Assembly (NCBI GenBank): GCA_021234155.1 | Contig: JAJEKV010000003.1 | Coordinates: 19,764,386 to 19,828,385 of the forward strand | Direction: 5' to 3' | Source: Isoetes taiwanensis | Lineage: Eukaryota; Streptophyta; Lycopodiopsida; Isoetales; Isoetaceae | Length of the DNA: 64,000 nt | In this document: piece after piece, positions 1 to 11,796 of the stretch | Layout: each line of letters starts with the position of its first letter | How positions within the stretch are numbered: position 1 is the stretch's first letter | The notes under the pieces: generated by a model | Database searches by the model: none | The model's input: the letters and a program-made list of their open reading frames with translations, nothing else | Told to the model about the DNA's origin: nothing | Made by a program: the position numbers and the translations under genes

Positions 1-1213
1 TCTAGTCTCCGGAATGTGTTGATTGCGGGATGTACACAATTTGGTGAGAATCATATTGCACTAGACTGTTTTGAAGAAATGCTTTTGGAAGGTATAAGGC
101 CTAACAAAGTTACATTTTGAGTGCCTTAAAGGCATGTAGTGGTATAGAGTAAATCTTCGCAAGGGAGACTTTGCATGAACAGTTTTGGCACATGGGATGG
201 AAGAAGACCTACTTGTGATAAATACCATTGTCCACATGTATGCTAAATGTGGTAGTTTAAAGGAGTTGCACATGGTCTTTCATAACTTAGCAAATCGAGA
301 TGTGGTGTCGTGGAATACATTAATTGATGCGGGACATGCACAAAGATGGTAAGAATCAGTATGTTCTACACTATTTCAAGAAGATGCAAGAGGAAGGGTT
401 AAAGCCGAATCAAGTCACGTTTTCAATCATCTTGAATGCATGTGGCAGCATTGGGGCGATTGAAGAGGGCCGATTTGTCCATGACCATATTTTAAAATAT
501 GGGCTTGAGTTGGATGTTGTTTTGGGGAACACCCTTATTGATATGTATGCCAAATGTGGATGCATGGAGGAGGCATGGGAGGTCTTTAACCTGTCCCAAG
601 AGAGACATAGTGTCATGGAATACATTAAGCTGCAGGATATGCCCCGCATGGCAAAGGAGCTCTTGCCTTAGAATGCATTAGAAAGATGCAAAAGGAGGGC
701 ATAACTCCGCATGTGGTCACGTTCCTATGTATCCTTGTTGCATGTAGTCATGCGGGTTTGTTAGATAAGGGCCACCGGTATTTTCAAAGATATAAAGGAT
801 CATCATAGCATCATGCCAGAAGGAAATCATTATACTTGTATAGTTGATCTTCTTGGTCGTGCAGGATATTTGGAAGAAGCAGAAGATTTACTTCAAGCTT
901 CTGATCAACCTCTTGTTGCTGGATGGAAGTCGCTGCTGAATGCCTGTAAAATGCATGGAGATCTGCAGATGGGGAAACGATGTTTTAACAAAGTGGTTCG
1001 CCTGAATCCTGATTGCGTTCCTGGGTATATACTTATGTCTAACATTTATGCTGACGTTGATGCAATGGAACACTCCAAGCAATGTTGGAAATCCGAAATT
1101 GCTGCAGTGGACAGTAATAGTGATCTTGGTGATGATAAAATTGATACCTTGATGGCAGATTTTGATACAGAAATAAGAATATGCTCCGAGTCTCACATTC
1201 TGGAGGGCCTCTA
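1..1213 (+). pseudogene. PLS-class pentatricopeptide-repeat (PPR) pseudogene, 5' end outside window
   Basis: PPR proteins bind organellar RNA in plastids and mitochondria and act in RNA editing, splicing or stability. Readable repeat signatures occur in order but in shifting frames: NVLIAGCTQFGE near 14, SALKAC near 121, VHMYAKCGSLKE near 232, VVSWNTLIDAG near 302, GNTLIDMYAKCG near 526, HYTCIVDLLGRAGYLEEAED near 829, and GYILMSNIYA near 1024. A stop directly follows the first VTF at about 118 and frame changes fall near 118, 165, 345, 630 and 800, so at least five lesions break the frame. The last part (813-1213) stays open and ends with an acidic tail lacking an E+ or DYW domain. The consensus resembles fern and lycophyte PPR proteins, which is a family impression rather than a match I could test. 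Confidence 0.85.
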
Positions 1214-1228
1214 AACATTATATTTAAA

Positions 1229-1262
1229 CTAGTAATGGTGCCCAGCGTTGCTGGGAGAAGTT
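1229..1262 (-). mobile_element. Helitron-like 3' terminus (hairpin plus CTAG end)
   Basis: Read on the minus strand, a GC-rich palindrome CCCAGC-AAC-GCTGGG (1241-1255) is followed after eight bases by CTAG (1229-1232) and then a T. A short hairpin about ten bases before a terminal CTRR, inserted before a T, is the diagnostic Helitron 3' end. The element body would lie to the right, over CHS fragment 2874-2927. I did not find a convincing 5' TC end. A second terminus with a nearly identical end lies at 45467-45495 on the other strand. Confidence 0.6.
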
Positions 1263-2873
1263 GGTAACTTGTAAATGATAACCTTGTAGATTCACTTTAG
1301 AAACATGACGTCTTGGATTTGTTCACATTTAATCTTAATGCATGGTAGCATATTGGTCTTTCAAAGCAGTGTTATATGCAACTCCCACTCTTTAATGTCT
1401 TCTCGCTGGCATGTTAGACCGATAGGCAATATCTCATGGCCAAGACATAAGGCAAGGCTATAAGGAATTTATGTGCATAGGAATTCCTCACTATCGCATA
1501 AGTTCAATTGTTTAAAGGTGGTAGCTCTGAAGTTTAGTTGTTCAAAGGTGGTTGCAAGGCTATAGGCAGTTGTTGACCATTGCAATATTCTAGAAGTTGG
1601 TTCCATATTAGGGTATGACATAAAGTTTGAATAAACCCTATTGACTTATGCCTTGAATTAGAATTACTCTAGGAGAAATAACCAAATTTACTCTGAAACT
1701 TTCAGAATAAATTTTGAACCCGTTGATTCGAATTGACCTTGTTAGTTTATGGAGATTTATAGGTTTTTAAACTTATAAATGCCAAAGGAGCAATGCTCCA
1801 CAAAGCTTGAGCTAAAGAAAGACCATAATGCATTTTTTTGATATCTAGAGATACATTGCAATTAGGCTCTTTTCATATGAGTGCAATATGAAAGTCCTTG
1901 TAGACATGGGAGGAAAGAAGTTTAAACGCCAAAGGAACAATGCTCCACAAAGCTTGAGCTAAAGAAAGACTATAATGCATTTTTTTGATATCTAGAGATA
2001 CATTGCAATTAGGCTCTTTTCATATGAGTGCAATATGAAAGTCCTTGTAGACATGGGAGGGAAGATGAAGCATATTTAATTACATTTCAACATTCAATGT
2101 GGTAAATGTTCACCCCTTAAAAATATATTCATCAATGTGCAAATAAGTAAATGGGTATTTATTTAATATTTGGTCACAACATTGGTAATTGAGAATTATA
2201 TGGAGCAAAACCATGGTGGATTCCACTATGCCACTGGCTAAATTATACGGTTTCCCATACTCTACACCAGTCAAATCTTAGGCCAGACCACTGAATTCCA
2301 AATACCAAACTAAAACCGTGGAAGTTTATGGCACCATATGTTTTGCACCGTATGTCCTGCGTACCTAGAATAGGAAGCAAGCTTCTATCATCCTTGCAAC
2401 AACAACAATAAATAACAACACTTACAAAATTGTACAAAGTTAGAAAATTGTACAAAGTTAGCCGGTATGCACAGCAGCCGCCTGGCAACAGGGATGACCT
2501 AACATTTACAGCTTACAGCAGGTCCATACTCCATGGAGTGTGCAATTCATACTTGGATTTTTAGTTAGAATCAGAATTAGCGTAGAAGCAAGGCAAAATG
2601 ACTAGTTCTGGCCCTGAGGAACTTGCGACTGAGACTAATGGCAGACAATCTGGTGATAACCATTTGAGGGATGTCGAAAATAGTAGCCAGGAAACGGTAT
2701 TCGTGCAAGAAGTTATTTGATGGGTCTCAAAATCGACCCCTGATCTCTTTTCTTCTTGATGGGTCTGCAAATTTGCATGGCAGTCCCCTGATGATAACCA
2801 AATCAGGCCGGCCTTATCCTGCTCGCTGCCTCCCATCACATGCAAAACATTCTCAGTGCCTCCAAACACAGGA
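1263..2873. other. AT-rich non-coding stretch with a tandem duplication
   Basis: No convincing gene is seen. If the 1229 Helitron end is real, this is probably element interior. It contains the long tandem duplication listed separately and a short direct repeat of about 18 bases (core aaattgtacaaagttag) near 2425-2462. Confidence 0.4.
1781..2064. repeat. Tandem duplication, period 147 bp
   Basis: The block beginning gccaaagga at 1781 is repeated from 1928. The two copies of about 138 bp differ at only a few bases (accataatg/actataatg, gggaggaaag/gggagggaag), so the duplication is recent. No reading frame runs through it. Confidence 0.9.
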
Positions 2874-2927
2874 GCCCCATTCTTTGATTGCCTTAACCGC
2901 TGCTTCCTTTGCAAGCTTGGGCACCTC
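2874..2927 (-). pseudogene. Chalcone synthase / type III polyketide synthase exon fragment
   Basis: The minus strand encodes 18 residues, EVPKLAKEAAVKAIKEWG, matching the strongly conserved N-terminal segment of plant chalcone synthases (EVPKLGKEAAVKAIKEWGQ in many species), just before the catalytic-cysteine region. Flanking sequence on either side does not continue the family: the expected segment with the nucleophile cysteine is absent downstream. This is therefore a short captured piece, not a gene. It lies about 1.6 kb inside the 1229 Helitron end and in the same orientation, which fits Helitron gene capture (inference). Confidence 0.65.
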
Positions 2928-3143
2928 GTTTACAGTTATATTCACACAGCAAATGACTAGCAACATAAGGAACAGAATAGACTTACAAATCCGCTGGAAT
3001 TGAAGATTGTTTCTTCATAATGACCCAATAAATAACCACAAAAACAAGAACTACATCGCATGCCACAAAAAGTTTAAACTTCATCTTATGCCAAAAGTTT
3101 CAACTGGCTTGGCTGCTCTTTTAACTGCTACCTTTTTTTAGCT

Positions 3144-3169
3144 CCATCCATCCATCCATCCATCCATCC
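3144..3169. repeat. (CCAT)n microsatellite
   Basis: Six consecutive ccat units followed by cc. Confidence 0.95.
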
Positions 3170-3255
3170 TGGAGACTGAGAGTTGATTGGCTTTGAGGTA
3201 TAGCTTTCCTTGTGGTCTTACAGATCCTATGCCAGCTATATTATATTTACCCTCA

Positions 3256-3312
3256 TCCATGTGGGTTTGTGGCATATTCCAAGTATATGTCAGTATATGC
3301 TCGAAAACATGA
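3256..3312 (+). repeat. Dispersed repeat, copy 1 (with 14354-14410)
   Basis: The segment starting tccatgtgggttt and running through cagtatatgc recurs at 14354-14410 with scattered substitutions. No coding potential or element ends are visible, so its class is unknown. Confidence 0.6.
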
Positions 3313-3348
3313 CTTTGAAGTGTGATTTAAGCCATTTCACTCTCGGGT

Positions 3349-3369
3349 CACGGAGGGCAACCCTCCGTG
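3349..3369. other. Perfect 9-bp stem hairpin
   Basis: CACGGAGGG-caa-CCCTCCGTG forms a perfect stem with a three-base loop. It resembles a Helitron subterminal hairpin, but no CTRR end follows on either strand, so it is left unclassified. Confidence 0.6.
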
Positions 3370-6300
3370 CGCAGCACCTTGTTATTACAGCCAGGCTTAA
3401 TGTAATTTTGCATCTAAATTTTGTTTTCCTATTTGGTTACACTTTTAACAACTCATATATTGCTATCGTGAGTGTTTAGATGCCCCTGACATTTATAGTT
3501 ACCCTTTAATAGAATTATATATTGTACTGTATTTGCCATTTTGACCTATATACTTTAATATTAATTACAGACAGACGCTCTTCATTAATTATTCATTCGT
3601 TATTCCCTTAGGAGTTTGTGTAAGACATAGATAATTATATCGTTCTATTATATTTGACTATGTGTTTAAATAGCTTGCTTCTTTCGATTATCTTTAATGT
3701 TTCCACACACACACTCTCTATCTTTAGCATAGATTACAGTCACATGAGGACACATATTAATTCATTGGTTATGTTTATACATTTACGAGACGTCCTGATG
3801 TTCTTACATTTGAATTACTTATTTATTTTATTGCTATTTTCGTAAATTTATCACATACAGACAGTCTTATAGTTATAGGACACAGGTACAGCTGACATAT
3901 ACATTCGAGGTCGCTATCCGGCAGTGCTATGGCTATGCAATCATCCTGTATCACAGCGGCGGAAGCATCGAAATCATGCCTGGTCGACCTGAGCCTGTTA
4001 TATGGTGATGACTGAGCAGGTCCTGGGTCCTGGGAGTGGTAAGGTATCCTTATTTTGGATGGATACTGGAGAAAATTGATATGACGATGTTTGTTATGCG
4101 ATTGAAGCACTGGATCTAATAATTACGACGATGGATTTATCATGCGGCATATATATTGCCATTCAACGTAGAAGGAGACTGGATATAGCACCATATATCT
4201 GATGGAGAAGTGGTTAATAATTATCTGGATTATATATACCCAGCTCATGAAAGGGAGATCAATTTAGAAGTGTAGGTTTCGACAATGGTGGTGAAGGTAT
4301 AGAATGTCGACCTACTTGAGTCGAGGTATGATTCGCGGAAAGGTAGAGAATAATGTCGTATGAGGATGTTGATCGATAACTATGGATTATAAAATTACAC
4401 ATATATTGTGTTTGGTAAAGAGATTGATGTTCTTGAGGCGTGAGATAAAGACGCAAGATTATAGACGACCAAGAAGACCACGTAGCCTCGTGGATATGCT
4501 TAATGACGTTGGTGAAATGCATGACCATTATGCATGGTGTAAATTAAGGAAATGGATGTCATGTTATGTCTGCTGGGAGCATCGAGATGCCATATAACAG
4601 ACTGGAGAATAGTGTGGAACGTAGTTCCCACATAAGGTCAAGAGAAGACGACAAATGGTAGGAACAGGCGCAACCATCGAAAAGCTGCAAGGTATGTTGG
4701 ATCTTTGGTGAAGCCAGACTATGAAGAAAAGTTGACCTTCAACTAATGATACATTAGGAAGGCAAGTAATGTACCCACACGACAAGTGGGAGACAAGCGG
4801 TGCTTGAAAGTTGTTGTAAACAACGTTTGAAATATAGAGAGTTTGGAATGACACGTTGAATGTACCAAAGTCTGGAGTATGAACAAGGTAGGCGCCCAAT
4901 GAACATCTCACCAAGGAGGATGTGTTCTGGACTTGGTATCGTGTGTGTATTCCGAGGAGTAACTCCACGTTGGTATATGTGTACTAGGACCATTTAATAG
5001 TAAAACATAACTAAAAGAAGATAGGATATATACTAGAACTTGTAGTTCACATTCCACATGAATACGGAAGTGATGAAGGTAAGAGTTCTTATACTAGAGG
5101 TCAAACATGTCCACAAGGAACTTAGGTTGGCATTTGCCCCTGTGGAAGTTATGACTAGAGCTTGAGGATGAAGGCAAAGTAAGGTTAGTGGTGTCGAACC
5201 CACAACATGTGTATGGTACTAGATAATCAAGTTGAGGAAATAAGTTGGCTGCAAGTATGAATATAGCTAGATGCCTATGTCAACAAGTTACATAGGAGTC
5301 TAGACTTAGGGTTGGTGCACACATGCTACTATATCATATAATAACAACGTAGCAGTCTTGGATGTAGGAAGGATTTAGTAGTATGAAATACTATAGTGGT
5401 GATCATATCGAGGATGTCAATTGTGATATTCAGATGTATATCATATTAAAAGATAGTAGAATATTCGTACAAGGCGAGTGAAATATTACTTGACAAGGTT
5501 TAAAGAATGAGCGTAATGATATGCTTATATACGAAGATATTGGGTTAGGTGTGCTTTACCAGAGATAAGCATTCAAGTTATCCCAATGGTTGGAGTTGAC
5601 TATCTTAGATACGCCGTACTAAAGGGAGATGAGAAGAGTTTAAATCAGTGAAAATAGCTAGAGTAAGTCTAGCATATACGGATATGTTACATTGAAAAAC
5701 ATCCCGAGGATGGTTGGAACGGTGTTGGAATAACCAATAATGAGAGCTTAGCTACTCAAAGGTTCTAGATACCAATGAATTACTTCATTGTTATAAGCTG
5801 AGAGCGTTTATCTGGTTTTGGGAATAAAAAGATGTATAAAATATCGCGTCCCCCTGATGGAAGAAAAGAAGGAGTAGGATGACTTTGGCGATTATACCTT
5901 TAGGGGTAACCGAAAAGAGGCAATACATAGGAATTCTAAGTCCCGATAAAAAAAATCAGGTCGAGGTGTATAGATCAGAAGGGGTGAGATTATATAGACC
6001 AGTAGTCCATATATCCTAAGGGTTACCCTACTCGCGGGGAATAATTTTAAATGCTGAAGTAGAAGTTAGAGGATCCGTTGCCTTTAGGCATAGACCGCTT
6101 AGAGATCATGACTTGGAAACTCTTAAGAGGGTAAGGAATTGGATAACCATATGGCGGTTACTAACAAAGATTGAAACATTGGGTTTTCCTATTAAGAGAC
6201 GAAGAGGTTGTAGTGCCTCTGCTTCATTATAAGGGAGCCAAGGATGTCAACATTTGAAACTGATCAAAAACTGAAGTCCACATGATAACTTAAGAAATAT

Positions 6301-6474
6301 AGATTAATTGTGACTAAGCATAGTTGGTATTGAGGACACAAAGGATCGTTAGCGAAAGAAGCCTTTAGAAAAGCTCCTCATGTGGGGTAGTAGCCTTCGG
6401 AATTATGGCATAATCCTGTGGGGGAATCATAGTTTATGTACGGGGTTAAAGTACCATGAGGCACTAAAGGAATG

Positions 6475-6795
6475 GGGTAAAAGCATGTTAGGGTGTACCA
6501 CTTTTGGAACCTGCAAAAGTACATACACTAGGTACTTCAGAACTGGGTACTTTCTCATTTTTCTTTTCATTAAAACTAGTACAAAAGTCCAAAATAAAAG
6601 TCAAGGACGTGTTAATATTTAAAGGTAAGATAAATATAATGCTATCTAAGCCCAAAATATATATAAAAGTTCTAAAATGTACCTTTTATTGACATATTAC
6701 ACAGGTACCCAGTACCCAGTCCTGGGTACCTTTTTAGGTACTTTTTTAGTCACTAAATAATACTTTTTAAGGGACACCCTAACATGCTTTCACCC
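6475..6795. mobile_element. Complete MITE with GGGTAAAAGCATGTTAGGGTGT ends
   Basis: The left end begins gggtaaaagcatgttagggt and the right end is its near-perfect reverse complement, ending accctaacatgctttcaccc. The pair encloses about 320 bp with AT-rich, self-similar inner sequence (repeated ggtac motifs). The bases aatg(g) flank both ends and are the probable target-site duplication. There is no coding capacity. Related single ends occur at 14976 and 17517. Superfamily is undetermined because the short duplication is ambiguous. Confidence 0.75.
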
Positions 6796-6799
6796 AATG

Positions 6800-9240
6800 G
6801 TTGAAATAGCTAGAGACCCTGTCAAAATATAGGCAACATATACAAGTCCAACATAAAGTTGGCCCCTGTGCATTTGGGAAGTAGGTGGCGCAGATAGGCA
6901 ATGGGTTTTGTTTGAAAGAACTACCAAGGTTACACTTTAGCTAAGTTAGAGCAGAGCTCTAGCATCGTGGGATAAGGATATATGTTTATTATGTACATAC
7001 TATGTACACATACGATAAAGCTCTTGGAGAGGTAATCTAAGTGGCGACACGGGGAAAGAAAGACGAGGGTACCCCAAAGTTACCGAGGAAGGATCTGGAG
7101 ATATGTTCGAAATGTGCAAAGGATCGTCAATCCGTTGCATGCTAGGGTATGATGGGATAGTTGGCACTTGAAATAAATGTCAACGGCCAATAGAATGAAG
7201 CTCAAGATGATTGAGTGGAACAGTACAATAGTACAATTTAGATAGATAGCGAATAGCAGTTACTTGCTAGAAGTTCAAATGTGTCTTGCATAGACACTTA
7301 AGACTAGCTTTCCGACATGATCCTTACCCGGATCAGGCAGAGGTGAACATCATGGGTTACGTGGAGGTGCAAGCTAGAATATACAGGACTCGAACATGGA
7401 TACAAGTCCAAGTTATACCAAATGTCGGTACTGTAGGAAGACTCACAAAATACCACCTTGATGACTCCAGTTAATTTACGATTTATACGAAGGGTCACTC
7501 ACTCTTAGGCCATGGCTTAAAGCGGATGCCACGTCATTTGAAATGCCACAACAGCAGCATGACGTCATGACAGAGAAATGTAATGACTAACATTTCTAGG
7601 ATGTAGGACAACATTGAAGCATAACCCCCAATGGTAGGTGGGTTAACAGCATAGGGGGCATATGATAGCGGCTTAGAAGCCACAAGACGGTTAACGAATA
7701 CTTAAAGGAGTAAATGGATTGGTGACTCTACTGAATGAAGGTCACCACCAAAGGGTGAAGGGTGTACGCTATGGCAAGCGTAAGAATCGAAATACTGAAA
7801 ATCGAGAAGAAGAGGAGGAATAAAGGACCCTTATTAATGTTATCTAGCGACCTGGATAGGAAGGTTATTACCTAACATGAAGGGTGGTCATTGCTAAAAT
7901 ACAAAGGTAGACTTGCGGCTTGAAAGGCAGCAAGAGCTGAAAAACTCCTTAAAGATGTGGTGCATGGCTTAGGGAAGAAGACTTCCATGTCCTAAGACAA
8001 GATGGTGAATTGAATTCACCAAGGACATTTTTAATAAATAGATAGATAGGTAGATAGCATTTATACGTCATGCCACATTGGCAGTGTCCATGAGGACATA
8101 TGACGGACCCCCAGAAACTTGAACACAAGATCTCTGAATAGAGGAGGCCTATCTTGAGGGGTCTTTGGGTGGTACTGTCCTTTGGGATATTCGCATAACC
8201 CCTTGGAATATGTAAGTTCATTTGTGGAACTTAACGCCATTTGGGCACTAAAGGAATGGTTGGAAATACTTTGCCCCAACCATATCTAGATACCCTAGAA
8301 GGAGGTGACTAGCCAACAATGGTTGGATGCCACTTGACCCTTACGGTGGAAGAACACCAAAAGAGGGTAGGCTGCTGTCAATCTGACAGATGCGTGGCGC
8401 AGATAATTAATCACAGCCCTATAGGTAGTGAGGTTTGGCACAAAATAATACTAGAGTTTATACCCGGGATTAATTAGAATAAAGTGCTGACATTGTTGTG
8501 GGGGTTCTAACACAAGCACTTACTACGTGTTACAGACTATGTATCGCGATCTGGGGAAGTGGTCCATAAGAAGAACACGACGATTGAGAAGAAGTATTGA
8601 AGGGTGGTAGGATCAAAGGAATCCAAACCCATGGTCCAGAGGGGTGCTGCATGGCAGTCCCTAGTTGGTTGGGCGAAGAAAGATCCCTTCTCTAGGAAAT
8701 GAAACGAGTCAAGGCGTAGACACTATAGAGAGAAACAACGTTAATTGTAATTATGTCTATAAGATATTTCTTAACCCTTAATATATAACGCTGAATAAGG
8801 TCTAGTATAAAGCATATGGATGTAGTATAGATTGAATCATGGCAAGGCTCGAAGAAATTTTGTTATCAAGGCATTTACCAAAGGAGAAATATTTAAAGCT
8901 ATTGGTCTAGGAACGTCGATAACTGGACATTATTATCATCGCCTAAAGAATATCCCAGGTGAATAGTGGATTAGAATCCAACTTGGAAGTTTCTATCTTA
9001 CTCCGAGGAATTTCCTTCCATCATTTCGCGGAACGTATGTCGATATGGTTGCGGAGACATTCTGCAATGATGATAATAACTCCTAAGTGATTTCTAGCTC
9101 ACCATGGTTGCACAAGTCCGGCAGAGTTGTTGCCACCACAGCGTTGGTTTAGAGAAGAGTGATGGTAGACAGGAGTCTTTCTAGAGAACCAGGGATACTA
9201 TTGGTTAAGTATAAAACGAGACTATTGTTATCACTAAAAG
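6800..9240. other. Decayed sequence, no gene recognised
   Basis: No frame above about 90 codons and none with a recognisable domain. A small tetranucleotide-like tract (agat/aggt) is seen near 8037-8056. It may be remnant transposon sequence but nothing specific can be supported. Confidence 0.35.
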
Positions 9241-9312
9241 AAGGCTTACCGTGTTGGTAAAGGGTTTGGCTGTGTACTGGGAGGTCAAGGGTTCAAGTCT
9301 TGCGTGGTACAC
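9241..9312 (+). mobile_element. tRNA-derived SINE head (A and B boxes)
   Basis: The order matches an internal RNA polymerase III promoter: an A-box-like gtgttggtaaaggg near 9251 and a B box gggttcaagtct at 9290-9301. The rest does not fold as a normal tRNA, as expected of a SINE head. No clear 3' tail was found. Confidence 0.55.
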
Positions 9313-9395
9313 TTTTATATAAAAGTTGCTATGTAAAGAAAACAAAGTATCACAGATGTATAAGTAAAAATTAAATGTACATATTACATTCAAGA

Positions 9396-9466
9396 GAGCT
9401 TGGTGTGGTGGTAAGCACCTAGGCTTGGAGATGAGAGGTCATGGGTTCAAATCTGGGTCAAGGCGC
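9396..9466 (+). mobile_element. Second tRNA-derived SINE head
   Basis: An A-box-like tggtgtggtggtaagcacc (9400-9418) and a B box gggttcaaatct (9443-9454) are spaced as in a tRNA gene. The sequence differs from the head 150 bp upstream, so these are two families or a composite element. It is followed by an A-rich tract near 9467-9500. Confidence 0.6.
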
Positions 9467-9479
9467 CAAAAAAATAGGT

Positions 9480-11796
9480 ATATAAAAAAAATATTAAAAT
9501 TTTTATACGGCGGAAATACGCGTTTTATACGGTCGGGCGCCGATGGCATTATACGTGTTTCTACTGGGGATTTCGACCCACTTTTTCGCCATTTTAATGT
9601 CGGATATGGACGTCTCTAGGGTATTTGGGATGTGCCCGATCCGTTGGAATCATTTTCGCCTTCATCCGAGCTACCTGCAAAAAGTTATGGCCCATCTAAA
9701 CCTGGGTCCTCCAGTCACACCTTTTTCCCTCCAAAATCGCCCTAAACTTCCTAAATCTAACAATTTTTTTTTCACATCAACCTAGCACAAGACTAAATCA
9801 CCGAGAAGTTAGGCAGTCCAACTAGCTTGAACTCCCACTCTCAACTACCGAACTAGCGGGTTAGAAGTTTGGTCAGTGCTATGATTCCAGTCAACCAGAA
9901 TCATGGCACATATACGACGCTCGGACGTATACATACGGGGACTTTCCCCTCCCATGGCGACCAACTCACCATGAGCAGGGCCCTCCGTCTAACTCGGGCC
10001 ATCTATAAGAAGATGCTCAAGTGAAGGACACAGAGGGGTCATTCGACCCACGCCTTCAATGGGGCTCCTACGTCGCGGAAGCGTGAATACAAGGTTAGCA
10101 CACAGCATAATCATATCATAATTTACCACCACGAGGGGTGGCACATCCATCCAAGTGACAACAACAAAGAATATGCATTTAATACTAAGGAAAACACCCA
10201 AACCCATGGTTCTACCCCGGCTCCGACTCCAGTGAGGATCGACTGACGGCTAGGTCTCAAGAGATCAGCAGACCGAATCTTGACATGGCGTTGGCTGGCA
10301 TAGAACATCGGCTAGGGTTGTCCACTCCATCCGCCCCTCCTGTGCACACTTTGCAGATGACACGCAGACTCAAGGTATCACCCTTCGAGCCTACTACAGG
10401 GTTCATGAAACCCCGTCCGATGAGGCAGGTCGGGGAAGCGTCCCCTTCCAGGATCACAGTGGTTCCATGGGTGAGCTAGAGAATACGTGCTGCATCAGCA
10501 ACCCCCGCATCCGTACCCGACTTACTCACCCTAAGTCTACTCAAAGTGCAAGATGCTCCATACGGATCACACCTCTACACCCAGGGAGTGTCAGACCCAT
10601 ACCCGGCCCTCTTCGTGACCGGCTATCAGGCCTAGCCCACTGTAGGAGTCTCAGGAGCCTTTTATGTTCGTGCAAAACCCCATCCCCACTTCACCACTGC
10701 GTCCCTTATTTGGTGCTAAGCAATTCCATAGCATCCATGACTCGGTGGTCTATTGTGCACAGGCCGCAAATAATGGGAAATACAGGGATCTACCTAGGAG
10801 CATACTAATAAACATGGCTCAGAGGTCTCTACCCCCCCTTAATTCCCCCATTTCAAGAGTAATACTATGCAAAGAACTATCAATCTATCATTTAAGAGCA
10901 AGTACAGAATCAGAGATAAGGAGAACTCACCTTTGCAATCAAGGGTTAGTTCCTACAGGTAAAGCATAGAGAACATAGAGAAACAGAAGAAATACACACA
11001 ACAAGTGCCCAACAGGGGCGCTACCCTACAGATAACACAACTAAGCTACAGACTAACAGTCGAATCGGGCTTGGGATGGCTCCATCTCGATTTGCTGAAG
11101 GGTGCCTGGCTGTTGCTCCTCCTCCCCCATCTCCAATTGCTCCTAATTCGAATTGGGGCACAAAAGCCCTAATTTGGGTGTCCAAAATGGAAACCCTGCC
11201 TTGCCCAATCGATTTGGGCCAAGTGGCATGTCATTAATTAACTAATTTGGTATTTTAGCCCTTTTTAATATTAGGATAAGCCCTAAATTCGAATTAGGGT
11301 TTTGGGTTAGGTTTCCACCTTTATAATTTAATTATTAACATAGCTAACCTTATCTTATGAATAATTAATGTGCCATTAATTATTCATAGTGATGTGTCAT
11401 GTATTTATACTTAAATATACGTATAAATATGTGGAACGTCACAATGTTTTGACAATGAATTCAAATTGCTACTTCTAGATAATAGAGTACTTGATACTAT
11501 GACTTTTTTAATAGCATGATGTACGTGGGAGTACTTGATACTTGATAACATACAAAACAATGCATGAAGAATCGAAATAGAGAAATGGGAAGGGCCAAAA
11601 GAACTTAGGAAATGTGAATTGTTTTGCATGTCAATTTTGTTCAGGATATGAAGAAAGAACTCAATATTTTAAATTGAAGAAGGTTGCTAAGAATTTAATA
11701 GCATGAATTACATGGATGTTGCAAACAAAGTACAGTTGCTTAGAAATGCAAAGGCATGTCTTTTGTTACTCAATAATTATGGGTTGTCTTCTGAGC
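9480..11796. other. Unclassified repeat-like sequence, LTR-like composition
   Basis: The start (9490-9560) carries tatacggcgga motifs also found in the LTRs of the Copia element at 57.8-63.3 kb. From 9800 to 11250 the sequence is more C-rich and frame-poor, resembling LTR or untranslated retroelement sequence in minus orientation. No tRNA primer-binding site or polyprotein was recognised. From 11250 to 11796 it becomes AT-rich intergenic DNA. Confidence 0.35.

Larger units (their letters stand above)
2930..6470. other. Decayed intergenic sequence, no gene recognised
   Basis: Reading frames are short and unconvincing on both strands. Identifiable items are a CCAT microsatellite (3144-3169), a segment shared with 14354-14410, and a perfect hairpin at 3349-3369. 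From about 4.1 kb the plus strand looks purine-rich and lacks long frames; it could be a very old retrotransposon, but no domain is legible. Confidence 0.4.

Noticed and set aside
2599-2721. ATG-initiated plus-strand frame (about 40 codons, MTSSGPEELATETNG)
   Set aside because: Too short, no homologue recognised and no conserved neighbour; probably chance.
2561-2914. 117-codon minus-strand frame overlapping the CHS fragment
   Set aside because: Different frame from the recognisable CHS residues, low-complexity composition, no domain.
3349-3369. Helitron-like hairpin near 3.35 kb
   Set aside because: No CTRR and no A|T insertion context on either strand at the right distance.
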